From JAWXUE01 sp044432925 (GTDB lineage Bacteria; Bacillota_I; Bacilli_A; Acholeplasmatales; Anaeroplasmataceae), in NCBI GenBank assembly GCA_044432925.1, contig JAWXUE010000025.1:1-19075 (forward strand): DNA of 19,075 nucleotides, given 5' to 3'. The notes under the pieces are model-generated. The model was given only the letters and a program-made list of their open reading frames with translations, searched no databases and was not told the DNA's origin. Below are positions 8,129 to 14,952 of the stretch, piece by piece. A program made the position numbers and the translations under genes. Position 1 is the stretch's first letter. Every line of letters starts with the position of its first letter.

Positions 8129-9555
8129 TATTTGTCCTCCATGAATATTTCAAAGTCTTTTAAGATATATTTAACGTGATCAATATCACACTCTAATCTT
8201 CTAACTTTTAGATTTTTTGAATTATCTGCATAAATTAATGCGAATAATACCATTAATATTTCTGCTAAATCAGCAGCATATGATAATACTGCACTTGCTC
8301 TAAACACACCATCTACCATGTTTTCCATAGTAAATTTGTAAACTAAACTTTCAGTATAAATTGATTTATATTCATCTAAGAAAGATTTATTAATATCTAA
8401 AGGAGTTTTTGCCATTTCTAATTTAGCTGGTTCAAACTTCTTATATACTCCTCTTTGTGTATATAATGAATTAACATTTAAGTGTTTCATTGTGTTTAAT
8501 GTATATAAAGGACTAATTACTTTTAATGCATCTTTCATTTTTCCTTTTTTGTTTTGTTCAGTAATAAACTTCATAATAGAGTTTAATTTACCTGTAATAT
8601 CCGCTTCTTCATTTAATAAGAATTGAATTTTAGCTATTGTTGAATTTAAATAAGTTTTATTTTTCTTATCTATTTCACTAATGAAATCATCAAGTGAGTT
8701 GAATAGATCAATAATCTCATGAATATCCTGCATTGCTTTTAGCGGTGCAGCATCAGTATCTACATTATTGTATCTATATCCTGATGCTATAACTTCTATA
8801 GCACTTTGGTTATTAACTAACTGAGTTAATGAATTAACAATAAATAAACGATATTTATTGATATTATCACTAGTTTTTAATTTATGATAAGTTTTATCAA
8901 ATAATTCAACTTTATATTTAATTAAGTTTTCCATTAAATCTTTGATTTCATATGAATCAACAATTGATTTAATATATTCTTTCATTCTTACATCTAATTT
9001 ACGTAATTCTCTCATGAATCCTTTTGTATTTTTATATACTGAATCCATTACGAAATTATAATCAGTTGCATCTTTATTTAATAACACTAAGTAAATAGTA
9101 TAGATGTAACCTTTGAACTCTTCTGCTGATCTTCCGATATTATCTGGGTCAGTAGGGTCAAATCCATAATCTTCTTCATCCCCATAGAAATCATCAACTT
9201 TAATTTGCATTAATGCTTCTATTACAGTAATAGCGTAATCTCTAAATGTAATTAACTCTTCATAATCATTTGTAACGTCAGTATCAATCCAACCATGATG
9301 CTCAAATTTTCTTAAAATAGCATATGCTTTAGATTGGTTGTCATTACCTTCTTCATCATCTTCTAGAACAACTTCTTTGTTCATTTTATCTAAATAATCC
9401 GATAATACTTCTACAACATGTTTTTTATCAACACCTAAAATTGAAGCATCTTCATATGCCTTAAATGTTAATACTAAGCAATCAAAATATACAGATTTAT
9501 TTGGACTTGCTAATAATGAGAAAAAATTATCTGGAACAATTCTAAACAAGTTCAA
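8128..9555 (-). CDS. jetA: JetA (MksF-like kleisin) of a Wadjet/MksBEF condensin
   Basis: A protein of about 475 aa resembling Wadjet type I JetA (DUF5716), the kleisin that bridges the SMC heads. It begins LFRIVPDNFFSLLASPNKSV, close in style to known JetA N-termini. An acidic stretch (VLEDDEEGND, about 64-73) and a second (DDFYGDEEDYGFDPTDPD, about 120-137) follow, then a mostly helical protein. I prefer the TTG at 9553-9555 because AAGGAG lies eight bases upstream. The GTG at 9562-9564 would add three codons but overlaps that site. It is first in the operon, with its own extended -10 promoter. The stop codon overlaps the jetB start by one base. No jetD is present on either side: upstream is lon, downstream of jetC is sepF. 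Confidence 0.85.
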   Translation of the reverse strand: MNLFRIVPDNFFSLLASPNKSVYFDCLVLTFKAYEDASILGVDKKHVVEVLSDYLDKMNKEVVLEDDEEGNDNQSKAYAILRKFEHHGWIDTDVTNDYEELITFRDYAITVIEALMQIKVDDFYGDEEDYGFDPTDPDNIGRSAEEFKGYIYTIYLVLLNKDATDYNFVMDSVYKNTKGFMRELRKLDVRMKEYIKSIVDSYEIKDLMENLIKYKVELFDKTYHKLKTSDNINKYRLFIVNSLTQLVNNQSAIEVIASGYRYNNVDTDAAPLKAMQDIHEIIDLFNSLDDFISEIDKKNKTYLNSTIAKIQFLLNEEADITGKLNSIMKFITEQNKKGKMKDALKVISPLYTLNTMKHLNVNSLYTQRGVYKKFEPAKLEMAKTPLDINKSFLDEYKSIYTESLVYKFTMENMVDGVFRASAVLSYAADLAEILMVLFALIYADNSKNLKVRRLECDIDHVKYILKDFEIFMEDK

Positions 9556-9591
9556 ATTACTCACTCCTTTTTTTATATAAAAACTATTTTT

Positions 9592-9621
9592 ATTATACCA
9601 TACAAGTTATGTGTAAATCAA
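9592..9621 (-). promoter_or_regulatory. Promoter of the jetABC-sepF-ylmH operon
   Basis: On the minus strand the -10 box TATAAT (9592-9597) is preceded by TGG, giving an extended -10 (TGGTATAAT). A -35-like TTGATT lies at 9616-9621 with an 18-base spacer. Transcription would begin near 9585, about 30 bases before the jetA start. This is the only convincing promoter before ylmH, so sepF and ylmH probably depend on it. I see no operator-like palindrome over it. Confidence 0.72.
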
Positions 9622-9671
9622 TTAATTTTCTATAAAATATTTTTTATTTCGACAAATTTCGTTTTATCAAT

Positions 9672-9715
9672 AAAAAAGAAAAATCTATAGAATTTTATTG
9701 TTTTTCTATAGATTT
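9672..9715 (-). terminator. Intrinsic terminator of lon
   Basis: A perfect 12-bp stem (9704-9715 with 9681-9692, arms AAATCTATAGAA/TTCTATAGATTT) with an 11-base loop is followed by TTCTTTTTT on the minus strand. It lies 24 bases after the lon stop codon and separates lon transcription from the jetA promoter. Confidence 0.85.
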
Positions 9716-9738
9716 ATTCGTTTTTTTAATATTTTTTA

Positions 9739-12048
9739 TTATTTAACTAAAATTAAGTCTAATACTTCATCAATGTGAGATACAGGAATTATCTCTAAAG
9801 TAGATGAAACTTCTGTAGGGATTTCTTCAATATCTTTTACGTTATCTTTAGGTATTAAAATAGTCTTAATTCCTGTTTGTTGTGCAGCAATTGCTTTCTC
9901 TCTTAACCCACCAATAGGTAGTACTGTACCTACTAAAGTTACCTCACCTGTCATACCAATTGACGCTTTAGCTTTAGTATTAGTTAATGCTGATACTATA
10001 GCTGAAGTCATTGTTACACCAGCTGAAGGACCATCTTTAGGAGTAGCTCCTTCTGGTACATGTACATGAATATCATGTGTTGAGAAAAACTTAGGATCGA
10101 TATTAAATTTCTTCGCTTGAGACTTAACATAAGATAATGCAGTTTGTGCACTTTCTTTCATTACATCTCCTAATTTACCTGTTAATACAATTCCACCTTT
10201 TCCTTCATAAGAAGTTACTTCGATGTCTAATGTACTACCACCATAAGCTGTATATGCTAATCCTGTAACAACACCAACTTTATCTTCTCTATCTTTTCTA
10301 GAGTTATCATATTTAGGGTTACCTAAATAATCTTTGATGTTATCAACAGTCATATGAACTGCATCTACTTTTTTAATTAAAATATCTTTAATTGTTTTTC
10401 TTACTAATGCACCAATTTGTCTATTTAATTCACGTACACCAGCTTCTGGTGCGTATCCATCAATAATATACATAATACCATCATCAGTAATAGAGAATTG
10501 TTTATCTGTAATACCGTGAGAATCTAATTGTCTTTTAATTAAATGATTTTTAGCAATATTGAATTTTTCAAATTTAGTATAACTTGATAATTCAACTATT
10601 TCCATTCTGTCTCTTAGAGGAGCAGGAATGTTTTGTAAATAGTTTGCTGTTGTGATAAATAATACTTTTGATAAATCATATGGTTCTTCCATATAGTGAT
10701 CAGAGAATTGTTTGTTTTGTTCTGGGTCTAATACCTCTAACATTGCACTAGCAGGGTCTCCTTTGATGTCTGATGCCATTTTATCTATTTCATCTAATAA
10801 GATAACAGGATTGATTGTTTTAGCATCATGCATACTTTTTAAGATTCTACCAGGTAATGCTCCGATATAAGTTCTTCTATGACCTCTTATTTCAGATTCA
10901 TCTTTAACTCCACCTAAACTTTGTTTAACAAATTTTCTACCTAATGCTTGAGCAACAGAACTTGCTAAAGAAGTTTTACCAACTCCAGGAGGTCCTACTA
11001 AACATAAGATTGTTTGTGGTGTTTTATTAGTCATAATTTTTACAGCTAAATATTCAACAATACGATCTTTTACTTTATCTAAGGCATAGTGATTTTTATT
11101 TAATACATCAATAACTTGTTGTAAGTTTTGATTATCTTCACTTTCTTTAACCCAAGGTAATTCAATAATAAAATCTAAATAATTTTTTAGAATTTGACTA
11201 TCAGCAGATTGACTTGGTGTATCTTGATATCTTCTTAATTCTACTAAAGCTTTTTTCATCATAGCATCAGGCATTTCAGCTTGAGCAATACGTTCTCTCA
11301 TAGCATCAATATCTTCTTCTTTTTTAGCTTTATCACCTAATTCATTTTGAATAGCTTTCATTTTTTCTCTTAGGTAATACTCTTTTTGAGATTCATCTAC
11401 ACTTTTTTTAACTGCTTCATTAATTCTATTTTCAATATCTTGTATTTCTTTTTCATTTCTTAAATCACTTAAAACAGTAGTTAATCTGTTATTTAAACTA
11501 TCTTCTAATACATAGTATGCTCTATCTTTTGCAGTTCTTAAGTTATAACTTACGATATCACATAATTGATCACTAGCAATTCCACTTTCAATTTTTTTCA
11601 TTACATCATCATGGTTATTTAAATATAATGGTGGGTTTTTTAATAACTCTTCAACAACTAATTTAACTAATGCTACTGTTTCAGTATCATCTTTTTCTTT
11701 TTCCTCACAAAGAGTATAATCTACTTTAAAGTAAGGTTCTTCTTGAGTTACTTTTTCTATTTTAACTTTTTTTAATAAAGATAATTTAACTCGTAATTGA
11801 TTATTAGGTATTTTTAATTTTAATGTTACTCTTGCTAATGTACCTACTTCATATAAATCCTCAGCAGTAACTTCTTCTACTAATGGATTTTTTTGGAATA
11901 ATACAATGATATTAAAATCATGTTCTTTTTCTGATACTTTTAATGCATTTAAAGATACAGCTCTTCCTACATCAATTCTTAAATCATTATTAGGAATAGG
12001 TACTGAACCTCTAACTGCAATAGCTGGTAATGATAATATATTTTCCAT
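9739..12048 (-). CDS. lon: ATP-dependent protease La (Lon)
   Basis: A 769-aa full-length bacterial LonA protease, a cytosolic hexamer that unfolds and degrades misfolded and regulatory proteins. The N-terminal substrate-binding domain (about 1-200) leads into a coiled coil (about 200-260) with the conserved YYLREKMKAIQNELG at 224-238. The AAA+ module has Walker A GPPGVGKT (352-359) and Walker B VILLDEIDK (415-423). The C-terminal protease domain has the Ser-Lys dyad: S675 in KDGPSAG and K718 in GGLREKAIAA, at the usual 43-residue spacing. AAAGGAG sits seven bases before the ATG. It follows tig, which suits a folding-and-degradation pair. I see no CIRCE or CtsR-type heat-shock operator upstream and no strong promoter in the 66-base gap, so at least part of the expression may come from the tig promoter. 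Confidence 0.97.
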   Translation of the reverse strand: MENILSLPAIAVRGSVPIPNNDLRIDVGRAVSLNALKVSEKEHDFNIIVLFQKNPLVEEVTAEDLYEVGTLARVTLKLKIPNNQLRVKLSLLKKVKIEKVTQEEPYFKVDYTLCEEKEKDDTETVALVKLVVEELLKNPPLYLNNHDDVMKKIESGIASDQLCDIVSYNLRTAKDRAYYVLEDSLNNRLTTVLSDLRNEKEIQDIENRINEAVKKSVDESQKEYYLREKMKAIQNELGDKAKKEEDIDAMRERIAQAEMPDAMMKKALVELRRYQDTPSQSADSQILKNYLDFIIELPWVKESEDNQNLQQVIDVLNKNHYALDKVKDRIVEYLAVKIMTNKTPQTILCLVGPPGVGKTSLASSVAQALGRKFVKQSLGGVKDESEIRGHRRTYIGALPGRILKSMHDAKTINPVILLDEIDKMASDIKGDPASAMLEVLDPEQNKQFSDHYMEEPYDLSKVLFITTANYLQNIPAPLRDRMEIVELSSYTKFEKFNIAKNHLIKRQLDSHGITDKQFSITDDGIMYIIDGYAPEAGVRELNRQIGALVRKTIKDILIKKVDAVHMTVDNIKDYLGNPKYDNSRKDREDKVGVVTGLAYTAYGGSTLDIEVTSYEGKGGIVLTGKLGDVMKESAQTALSYVKSQAKKFNIDPKFFSTHDIHVHVPEGATPKDGPSAGVTMTSAIVSALTNTKAKASIGMTGEVTLVGTVLPIGGLREKAIAAQQTGIKTILIPKDNVKDIEEIPTEVSSTLEIIPVSHIDEVLDLILVK

Positions 12049-12083
12049 ATTTTTACTCCTTTATCTCGTATTTAAATTTAGTA

Positions 12084-12108
12084 AAGAGGTGTCAGTTAGA
12101 CACCTCTT
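12084..12108 (-). terminator. Hairpin between tig and lon, possible leaky terminator
   Basis: A 10-bp GC-richer stem (12099-12108 with 12084-12093, arms AAGAGGTGTC/GACACCTCTT) with a 5-base loop lies just after the tig stop codon. On the minus strand the tail is TTTACTAAATTTAAA rather than a clean U-tract, so termination may be partial. It could set the tig:lon ratio by attenuation or protect the 3' end of tig mRNA. Confidence 0.5.
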
Positions 12109-12114
12109 CATTTA

Positions 12115-13404
12115 TTATTTAGTTACTTTAGCGCTAGATTTAACTAAATCTAAAGCTGTTTGAACATTTAAGTTATAAGCGAAGATATCTCTTCCGTATT
12201 GTGCTTCAAATGCTTCTTTAGTACTATTATGTTTTGTAGCCTCAGAAGTAATGAATTCATTGATTTGTTCATCAGTTGCTTCAATTTTTTCTTTTTCTAC
12301 GATTTCAACTAAAATGATATCTAATTTAACATCATTTTCAGCTCTTTCTTTAGTTTGAGCTTGTAATGTAGCTTTATCATTTCCTGTTAATTGTAAGAAT
12401 AAATCAAAGTCAATTCCATATTGTTTAGCTTGAGCTTCGATATTTCTCATTAATTCATTATATCTATTGTTGATATAAGTTTTAGGTAAATCAATAGTAG
12501 TATTTTTTACTAAAGTTGTTAAGATTTCATTTTGAACTCTGTTATCTTCATTATTTTGTTTAGCAGTAGTTAGTTTATCCACAACATGTGTATTATATTC
12601 ACTTACTGTTTTAACATTTTCAATTGCAAATCCTTCAACTAATTCATCAGTTAAAGCAGGAACAACTTCTTCTTTTACTTCATGTACTTTTACAGCGAAT
12701 ACTGCTTCTTTACCAGCTAAATCAGCTGCTTGATATTCAGCAGGGAATGTAACAACAACATCTTTTTCAGTGTTTGCTTTCATTCCGATCATTTGATCTT
12801 CAAAACCTGGAATAAATTGACCTGAACCAATTTTTAATTCATAGTTTTCAGATGTTCCACCATCAAATTTAACACCATCTACAGAACCAGAGAAGTCAAA
12901 AATTGCAACATCTCCTTTTTTGATAGTTTGTGTTTTCTTTAATACTAATTCAATTTTATCATTTAATTGTTTGTTAATTTCTTCTTTAACTTCATCATCA
13001 GTTACTTTAACTTCTTCTTTTTTAACTTTGATTCCTTTGTAATCACCTAATGTAAATTCTGGGTGTACATCAAAAGTTAAATTGATTTCGAAATCTTCTT
13101 CAGTTGATAATTTTTCAAAATCTAAATCTAATGCTGGAGCACCAACGATTTTAAATTCAGTTGATGTTACTAACTCAGCATTAATAATTTTATTAACTAC
13201 TGAATCAAGTGCATCAGAATATAAAGATTCAACACCATATTGTGCTAAATATTTAGATTTAGGAGCTTTACCTGCTCTAAATCCTTTGATAGTTACTTTT
13301 TGATTGTTTACTTCAAATGATGCATCTACTGCTTCATTAAAATCACTTCTTGTTACTGTAAAGAAAGCTTTAACTTGGCTTCTTTCTAATTTTTCAATTT
13401 TCAT
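12115..13404 (-). CDS. tig: Trigger factor, ribosome-associated chaperone/prolyl isomerase
   Basis: A 429-aa trigger factor that binds the ribosomal exit tunnel and shelters nascent chains. The N-terminal ribosome-binding domain carries the signature GFRAGKAP (41-48). The FKBP-type PPIase domain spans about 160-246 (KKGDVAIFDFSGSVDG through VFAVKVHEVKE). The remainder is the helical chaperone domain. I chose the ATG at 13402-13404 because GGAGGA stands at correct spacing before it. An in-frame ATG at 13414-13416 overlaps that site and would add MEEI; it is the less likely start. The gene has its own promoter (13454-13482) and is followed by a hairpin and then lon. Confidence 0.96.
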   Translation of the reverse strand: MKIEKLERSQVKAFFTVTRSDFNEAVDASFEVNNQKVTIKGFRAGKAPKSKYLAQYGVESLYSDALDSVVNKIINAELVTSTEFKIVGAPALDLDFEKLSTEEDFEINLTFDVHPEFTLGDYKGIKVKKEEVKVTDDEVKEEINKQLNDKIELVLKKTQTIKKGDVAIFDFSGSVDGVKFDGGTSENYELKIGSGQFIPGFEDQMIGMKANTEKDVVVTFPAEYQAADLAGKEAVFAVKVHEVKEEVVPALTDELVEGFAIENVKTVSEYNTHVVDKLTTAKQNNEDNRVQNEILTTLVKNTTIDLPKTYINNRYNELMRNIEAQAKQYGIDFDLFLQLTGNDKATLQAQTKERAENDVKLDIILVEIVEKEKIEATDEQINEFITSEATKHNSTKEAFEAQYGRDIFAYNLNVQTALDLVKSSAKVTK

Positions 13405-13453
13405 AATTTCCTCCATGTTTATCTCTATTTCAAGATTTTACTTTATGGTATAA

Positions 13454-13482
13454 ATTATACTATATCAAGCAAAATAAATCAA
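13454..13482 (-). promoter_or_regulatory. Promoter of tig (and possibly lon)
   Basis: The -35 box TTGATT (13477-13482) and -10 box TATAAT (13454-13459) are separated by 17 bases on the minus strand, the same pair as at ileS. The predicted start of transcription is near 13447, giving a leader of about 43 bases before the tig ATG. Confidence 0.75.
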
Positions 13483-13501
13483 GAAAAAAGCAATAAAAAG
13501 C

Positions 13502-13536
13502 AAAAAAATAATTATCTTATGTGTATAGATAATTAT
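13502..13536 (-). terminator. Intrinsic terminator after the LuxR-type HTH gene
   Basis: A 9-bp AT-rich stem (13528-13536 with 13508-13516, arms ATAATTATC/GATAATTAT) with an 11-base loop is followed by a run of seven U residues on the minus strand. Its first arm touches the TGA stop codon of the HTH gene. It isolates that gene from the tig promoter immediately downstream. Confidence 0.75.
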
Positions 13537-13742
13537 CAGTTTATTGTTATTATATTTAATCGTATTAACTCAATTAAAGCTTGTGTTCTACTATTAACAC
13601 CAAGTTTGCCAATCACATTTGAAATATGATTTCTAACAGTTTTGTCACTTACATTTATAAGTTGAGCTATTTGCGCTGTTGTTTTATTTTGAGCTAAATA
13701 ATCAAATATTTCTTTTTCTCTTTTTGTTAGTATATTAGACAT
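13536..13742 (-). CDS. Stand-alone LuxR/GerE-type HTH regulator
   Basis: A 68-aa protein that is almost entirely a LuxR/GerE helix-turn-helix domain: LTKREKEIFDYLAQNKTTAQ (5-24), then the HTH core IAQLINVSDKTVRNHISNVI and KLGVNSRTQALIELIR. It has no receiver or ligand-binding domain, so like Bacillus GerE it would be a DNA-binding protein active by abundance rather than by phosphorylation. No orthology to GerE is claimed. The gene ends at TGA followed by TAA. Its GGGGAGG site lies inside a 13-bp inverted repeat (13743-13780) that also contains a candidate promoter, suggesting autoregulation or RNA-level control. Upstream is the repeat-bearing membrane protein; downstream are a terminator and the tig promoter. 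The target genes are unknown. Confidence 0.85.
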   Translation of the reverse strand: MSNILTKREKEIFDYLAQNKTTAQIAQLINVSDKTVRNHISNVIGKLGVNSRTQALIELIRLNIITIN

Positions 13743-13780
13743 ATTTCCTCCCCACTTTATAATATGCGTGAGGAGGAAAT
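13743..13780 (-). repeat. 13-bp inverted repeat covering the HTH gene's ribosome-binding site
   Basis: In the minus-strand RNA, AUUUCCUCCUCAC (13768-13780) can pair along its full length (one G-U) with GUGGGGAGGAAAU (13743-13755), leaving a 12-base loop. The 3' arm contains the entire Shine-Dalgarno sequence and ends at the start codon. A transcript reading through from the upstream gene would therefore hide the ribosome-binding site. At DNA level the same palindrome could be an operator. No U-tract follows it, so it is not a good terminator. Confidence 0.75.
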
Positions 13781-13787
13781 TTGTTAA
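13759..13787 (-). promoter_or_regulatory. Candidate promoter of the HTH gene, embedded in the inverted repeat
   Basis: TTAACA (13782-13787, 5/6 to the -35 consensus) and TATTAT (13759-13764, 5/6 to -10) are 17 bases apart on the minus strand. The -10 box lies in the loop of the inverted repeat, so transcription would start near 13752-13755. Such a message would lack the 5' arm and keep the ribosome-binding site free. Confidence 0.5.
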
Positions 13788-13800
13788 TTTTATTTAATTT

Positions 13801-14865
13801 TTATTCGTTAACTTTTGTAGTTGTAGTTGTTGTTACAACTCTTTTTGTACCATCTGGATTTGTAATTGTATTTGTTTGAACTTGAGGTTGTCCTGTTGGA
13901 TTAACTTGACCAGTAACTGGTTTAGTTGTTGTTGTAGTTGTTGTAATAGTTTTTTTAGGAACTACTTGAGTTTGATTAGGAGATGTAACTGTTGTAGTTG
14001 TAGTTACAGGTCTTACTAATGTTCCTGCAGGTTGTCCTGCTGGTCTAACTAATGTACCTTGAGTTGCTTGATTAGGGTTAGTAGTTCTAACAACTTGTTG
14101 TTGGTTGTTTCTTACTAATGCACCTTGACTTTGTCCTACTGGTCTTACTAATGTACCTTGAGTTTGCGCTGTTTGTTGTGGCATAACTGCTGGTCTAACC
14201 ATAGTACCTTGAGTAGTTTGGTTTTGAGTTTGTCCTTGCACTCCCATAGGTCTAACCATTGTACCTTGAGCTTTAGGAGCTTCAGTACCAGTCATTTGAG
14301 AAGCAGGTTTAATAATTGTTTGTCCTGTTGTTGAGTTAGTTGCAGGAATAATTTTAGTTTGCCCAGCAACATTTTGTTGAATTTCTTTTGAACCATCTTT
14401 ATTAGTTACTACGTTATTAACTACTTTATCTAAGTTAGCTTTTTGAACCATCTCTTTTAAGTTGTCAAAAACATTTTCTAAATCATCACAATTAACTCTA
14501 ATAGAATCATATTTGTTATATTTGATTACTAATACAGCATCGTATAATTTGTATTTTGAAGGTTGACGATCTTTTTTGATACTTCTAATTGAAGTATAAG
14601 GGATGTTAACAGTTGTAATATCAGAAATTCTAATTGAATCTCTTGTTAATCCAACTTTGTAATTTTTAAAGTAAGCAATTGCTAAATAAACATTAGCAGC
14701 AGTTAATACAATACTTGATGAAGCAGTTAATGCAATCATAGCACCTTCACCATGTGCAATACTAATGAAAAAGTAAATTACTAATAATAAGTTAGCAACT
14801 GCACTTCCAATTAATATAGTATTTAATAACCAATCTTTTTTAATCTTAAATGTCATATATGTCAT
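13801..14865 (-). CDS. Membrane protein with PH-like region and GT(L/M)VRP repeat tail
   Basis: A 354-aa protein I cannot name. Two hydrophobic helices (about 13-36 and 41-66) place the N-terminus in the membrane. Residues about 70-140 resemble a bacterial PH-like domain with beta-rich segments (VNIPYTSIRSIKK, LYDAVLVIKYNKYDSIRVNC). From about 150 on it is low-complexity and rich in Thr, Gln, Pro and Asn. This tail holds six copies of G-T/A-L/M-V-R-P/N at residues 201, 220, 237, 248, 270 and 281, two looser forms (GQTKIIP 168, GQTIIKP 181), and poly-Thr tracts near 288-293, 308-314 and 345-350. Similar NxDGxK segments frame the tail (155-160 and 336-341). There is no LPXTG motif. GAGGA precedes the ATG at good spacing, and it has its own promoter (14917-14945). 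The tail looks disordered and could be a multivalent binding region; that is inference. Confidence 0.8.
   Translation of the reverse strand: MTYMTFKIKKDWLLNTILIGSAVANLLLVIYFFISIAHGEGAMIALTASSSIVLTAANVYLAIAYFKNYKVGLTRDSIRISDITTVNIPYTSIRSIKKDRQPSKYKLYDAVLVIKYNKYDSIRVNCDDLENVFDNLKEMVQKANLDKVVNNVVTNKDGSKEIQQNVAGQTKIIPATNSTTGQTIIKPASQMTGTEAPKAQGTMVRPMGVQGQTQNQTTQGTMVRPAVMPQQTAQTQGTLVRPVGQSQGALVRNNQQQVVRTTNPNQATQGTLVRPAGQPAGTLVRPVTTTTTVTSPNQTQVVPKKTITTTTTTTKPVTGQVNPTGQPQVQTNTITNPDGTKRVVTTTTTTKVNE
14008..14265 (-). repeat. Coding repeat array: six GT(L/M)VRP-type units
   Basis: This region encodes residues 201-286 of the membrane protein. The unit G-T/A-L/M-V-R-P/N recurs six times at uneven intervals of 19, 17, 11, 22 and 11 residues, joined by Q/T/P-rich linkers. 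At DNA level the plus strand shows recurring blocks such as GGTCTTACTAATGTACC and variants. This suggests growth by internal duplication followed by drift, and copy number may differ between strains. Confidence 0.85.
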
Positions 14866-14916
14866 AAATTTTTCCTCGATTTCATTATTTCACAGATTTA
14901 TAATCTAGATAAACAT

Positions 14917-14945
14917 ATTATACTTTTTTTATTGTCTATTTACAA
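14917..14945 (-). promoter_or_regulatory. Promoter of the repeat-bearing membrane protein gene
   Basis: TTGTAA (14940-14945) and TATAAT (14917-14922) lie 17 bases apart on the minus strand. The -35 box starts immediately upstream-adjacent to the hydrolase gene's stop codon, with no terminator between, so the upstream operon may also read through. Confidence 0.6.
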
Positions 14946-14952
14946 CAGAAAA

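Noticed and set aside
4309..9564. Complete Wadjet anti-plasmid defence system
   Set aside because: No jetD nuclease gene exists in the window and its usual slot is filled by sepF, so plasmid cleavage as in the described system cannot be claimed.
11906..12163. Plus-strand open frame across the lon start and tig end
   Set aside because: It is antisense to the lon N-terminus and the tig C-terminus and runs through the intergenic hairpin; no ribosome-binding site or family resemblance.
12576..12584. Second TTATCCACA DnaA-box match
   Set aside because: It lies in the tig coding sequence and encodes conserved protein residues; no cluster of boxes is nearby.
13082..13303. Plus-strand open frame inside tig
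   Set aside because: Antisense shadow of the tig ribosome-binding domain; low-complexity Ser/Asn/Leu content and no start signal.
13536..13538. TGA as a tryptophan codon (mycoplasma code)
   Set aside because: The HTH gene ends at TGA followed by TAA at the natural end of the domain, and tryptophans at conserved positions in IleRS are all TGG; the standard code fits.
14008..14265. CRISPR-like repeat array
   Set aside because: The repeats are imperfect, unevenly spaced and in frame with a protein; they are a coding repeat, not direct repeats with unique spacers.
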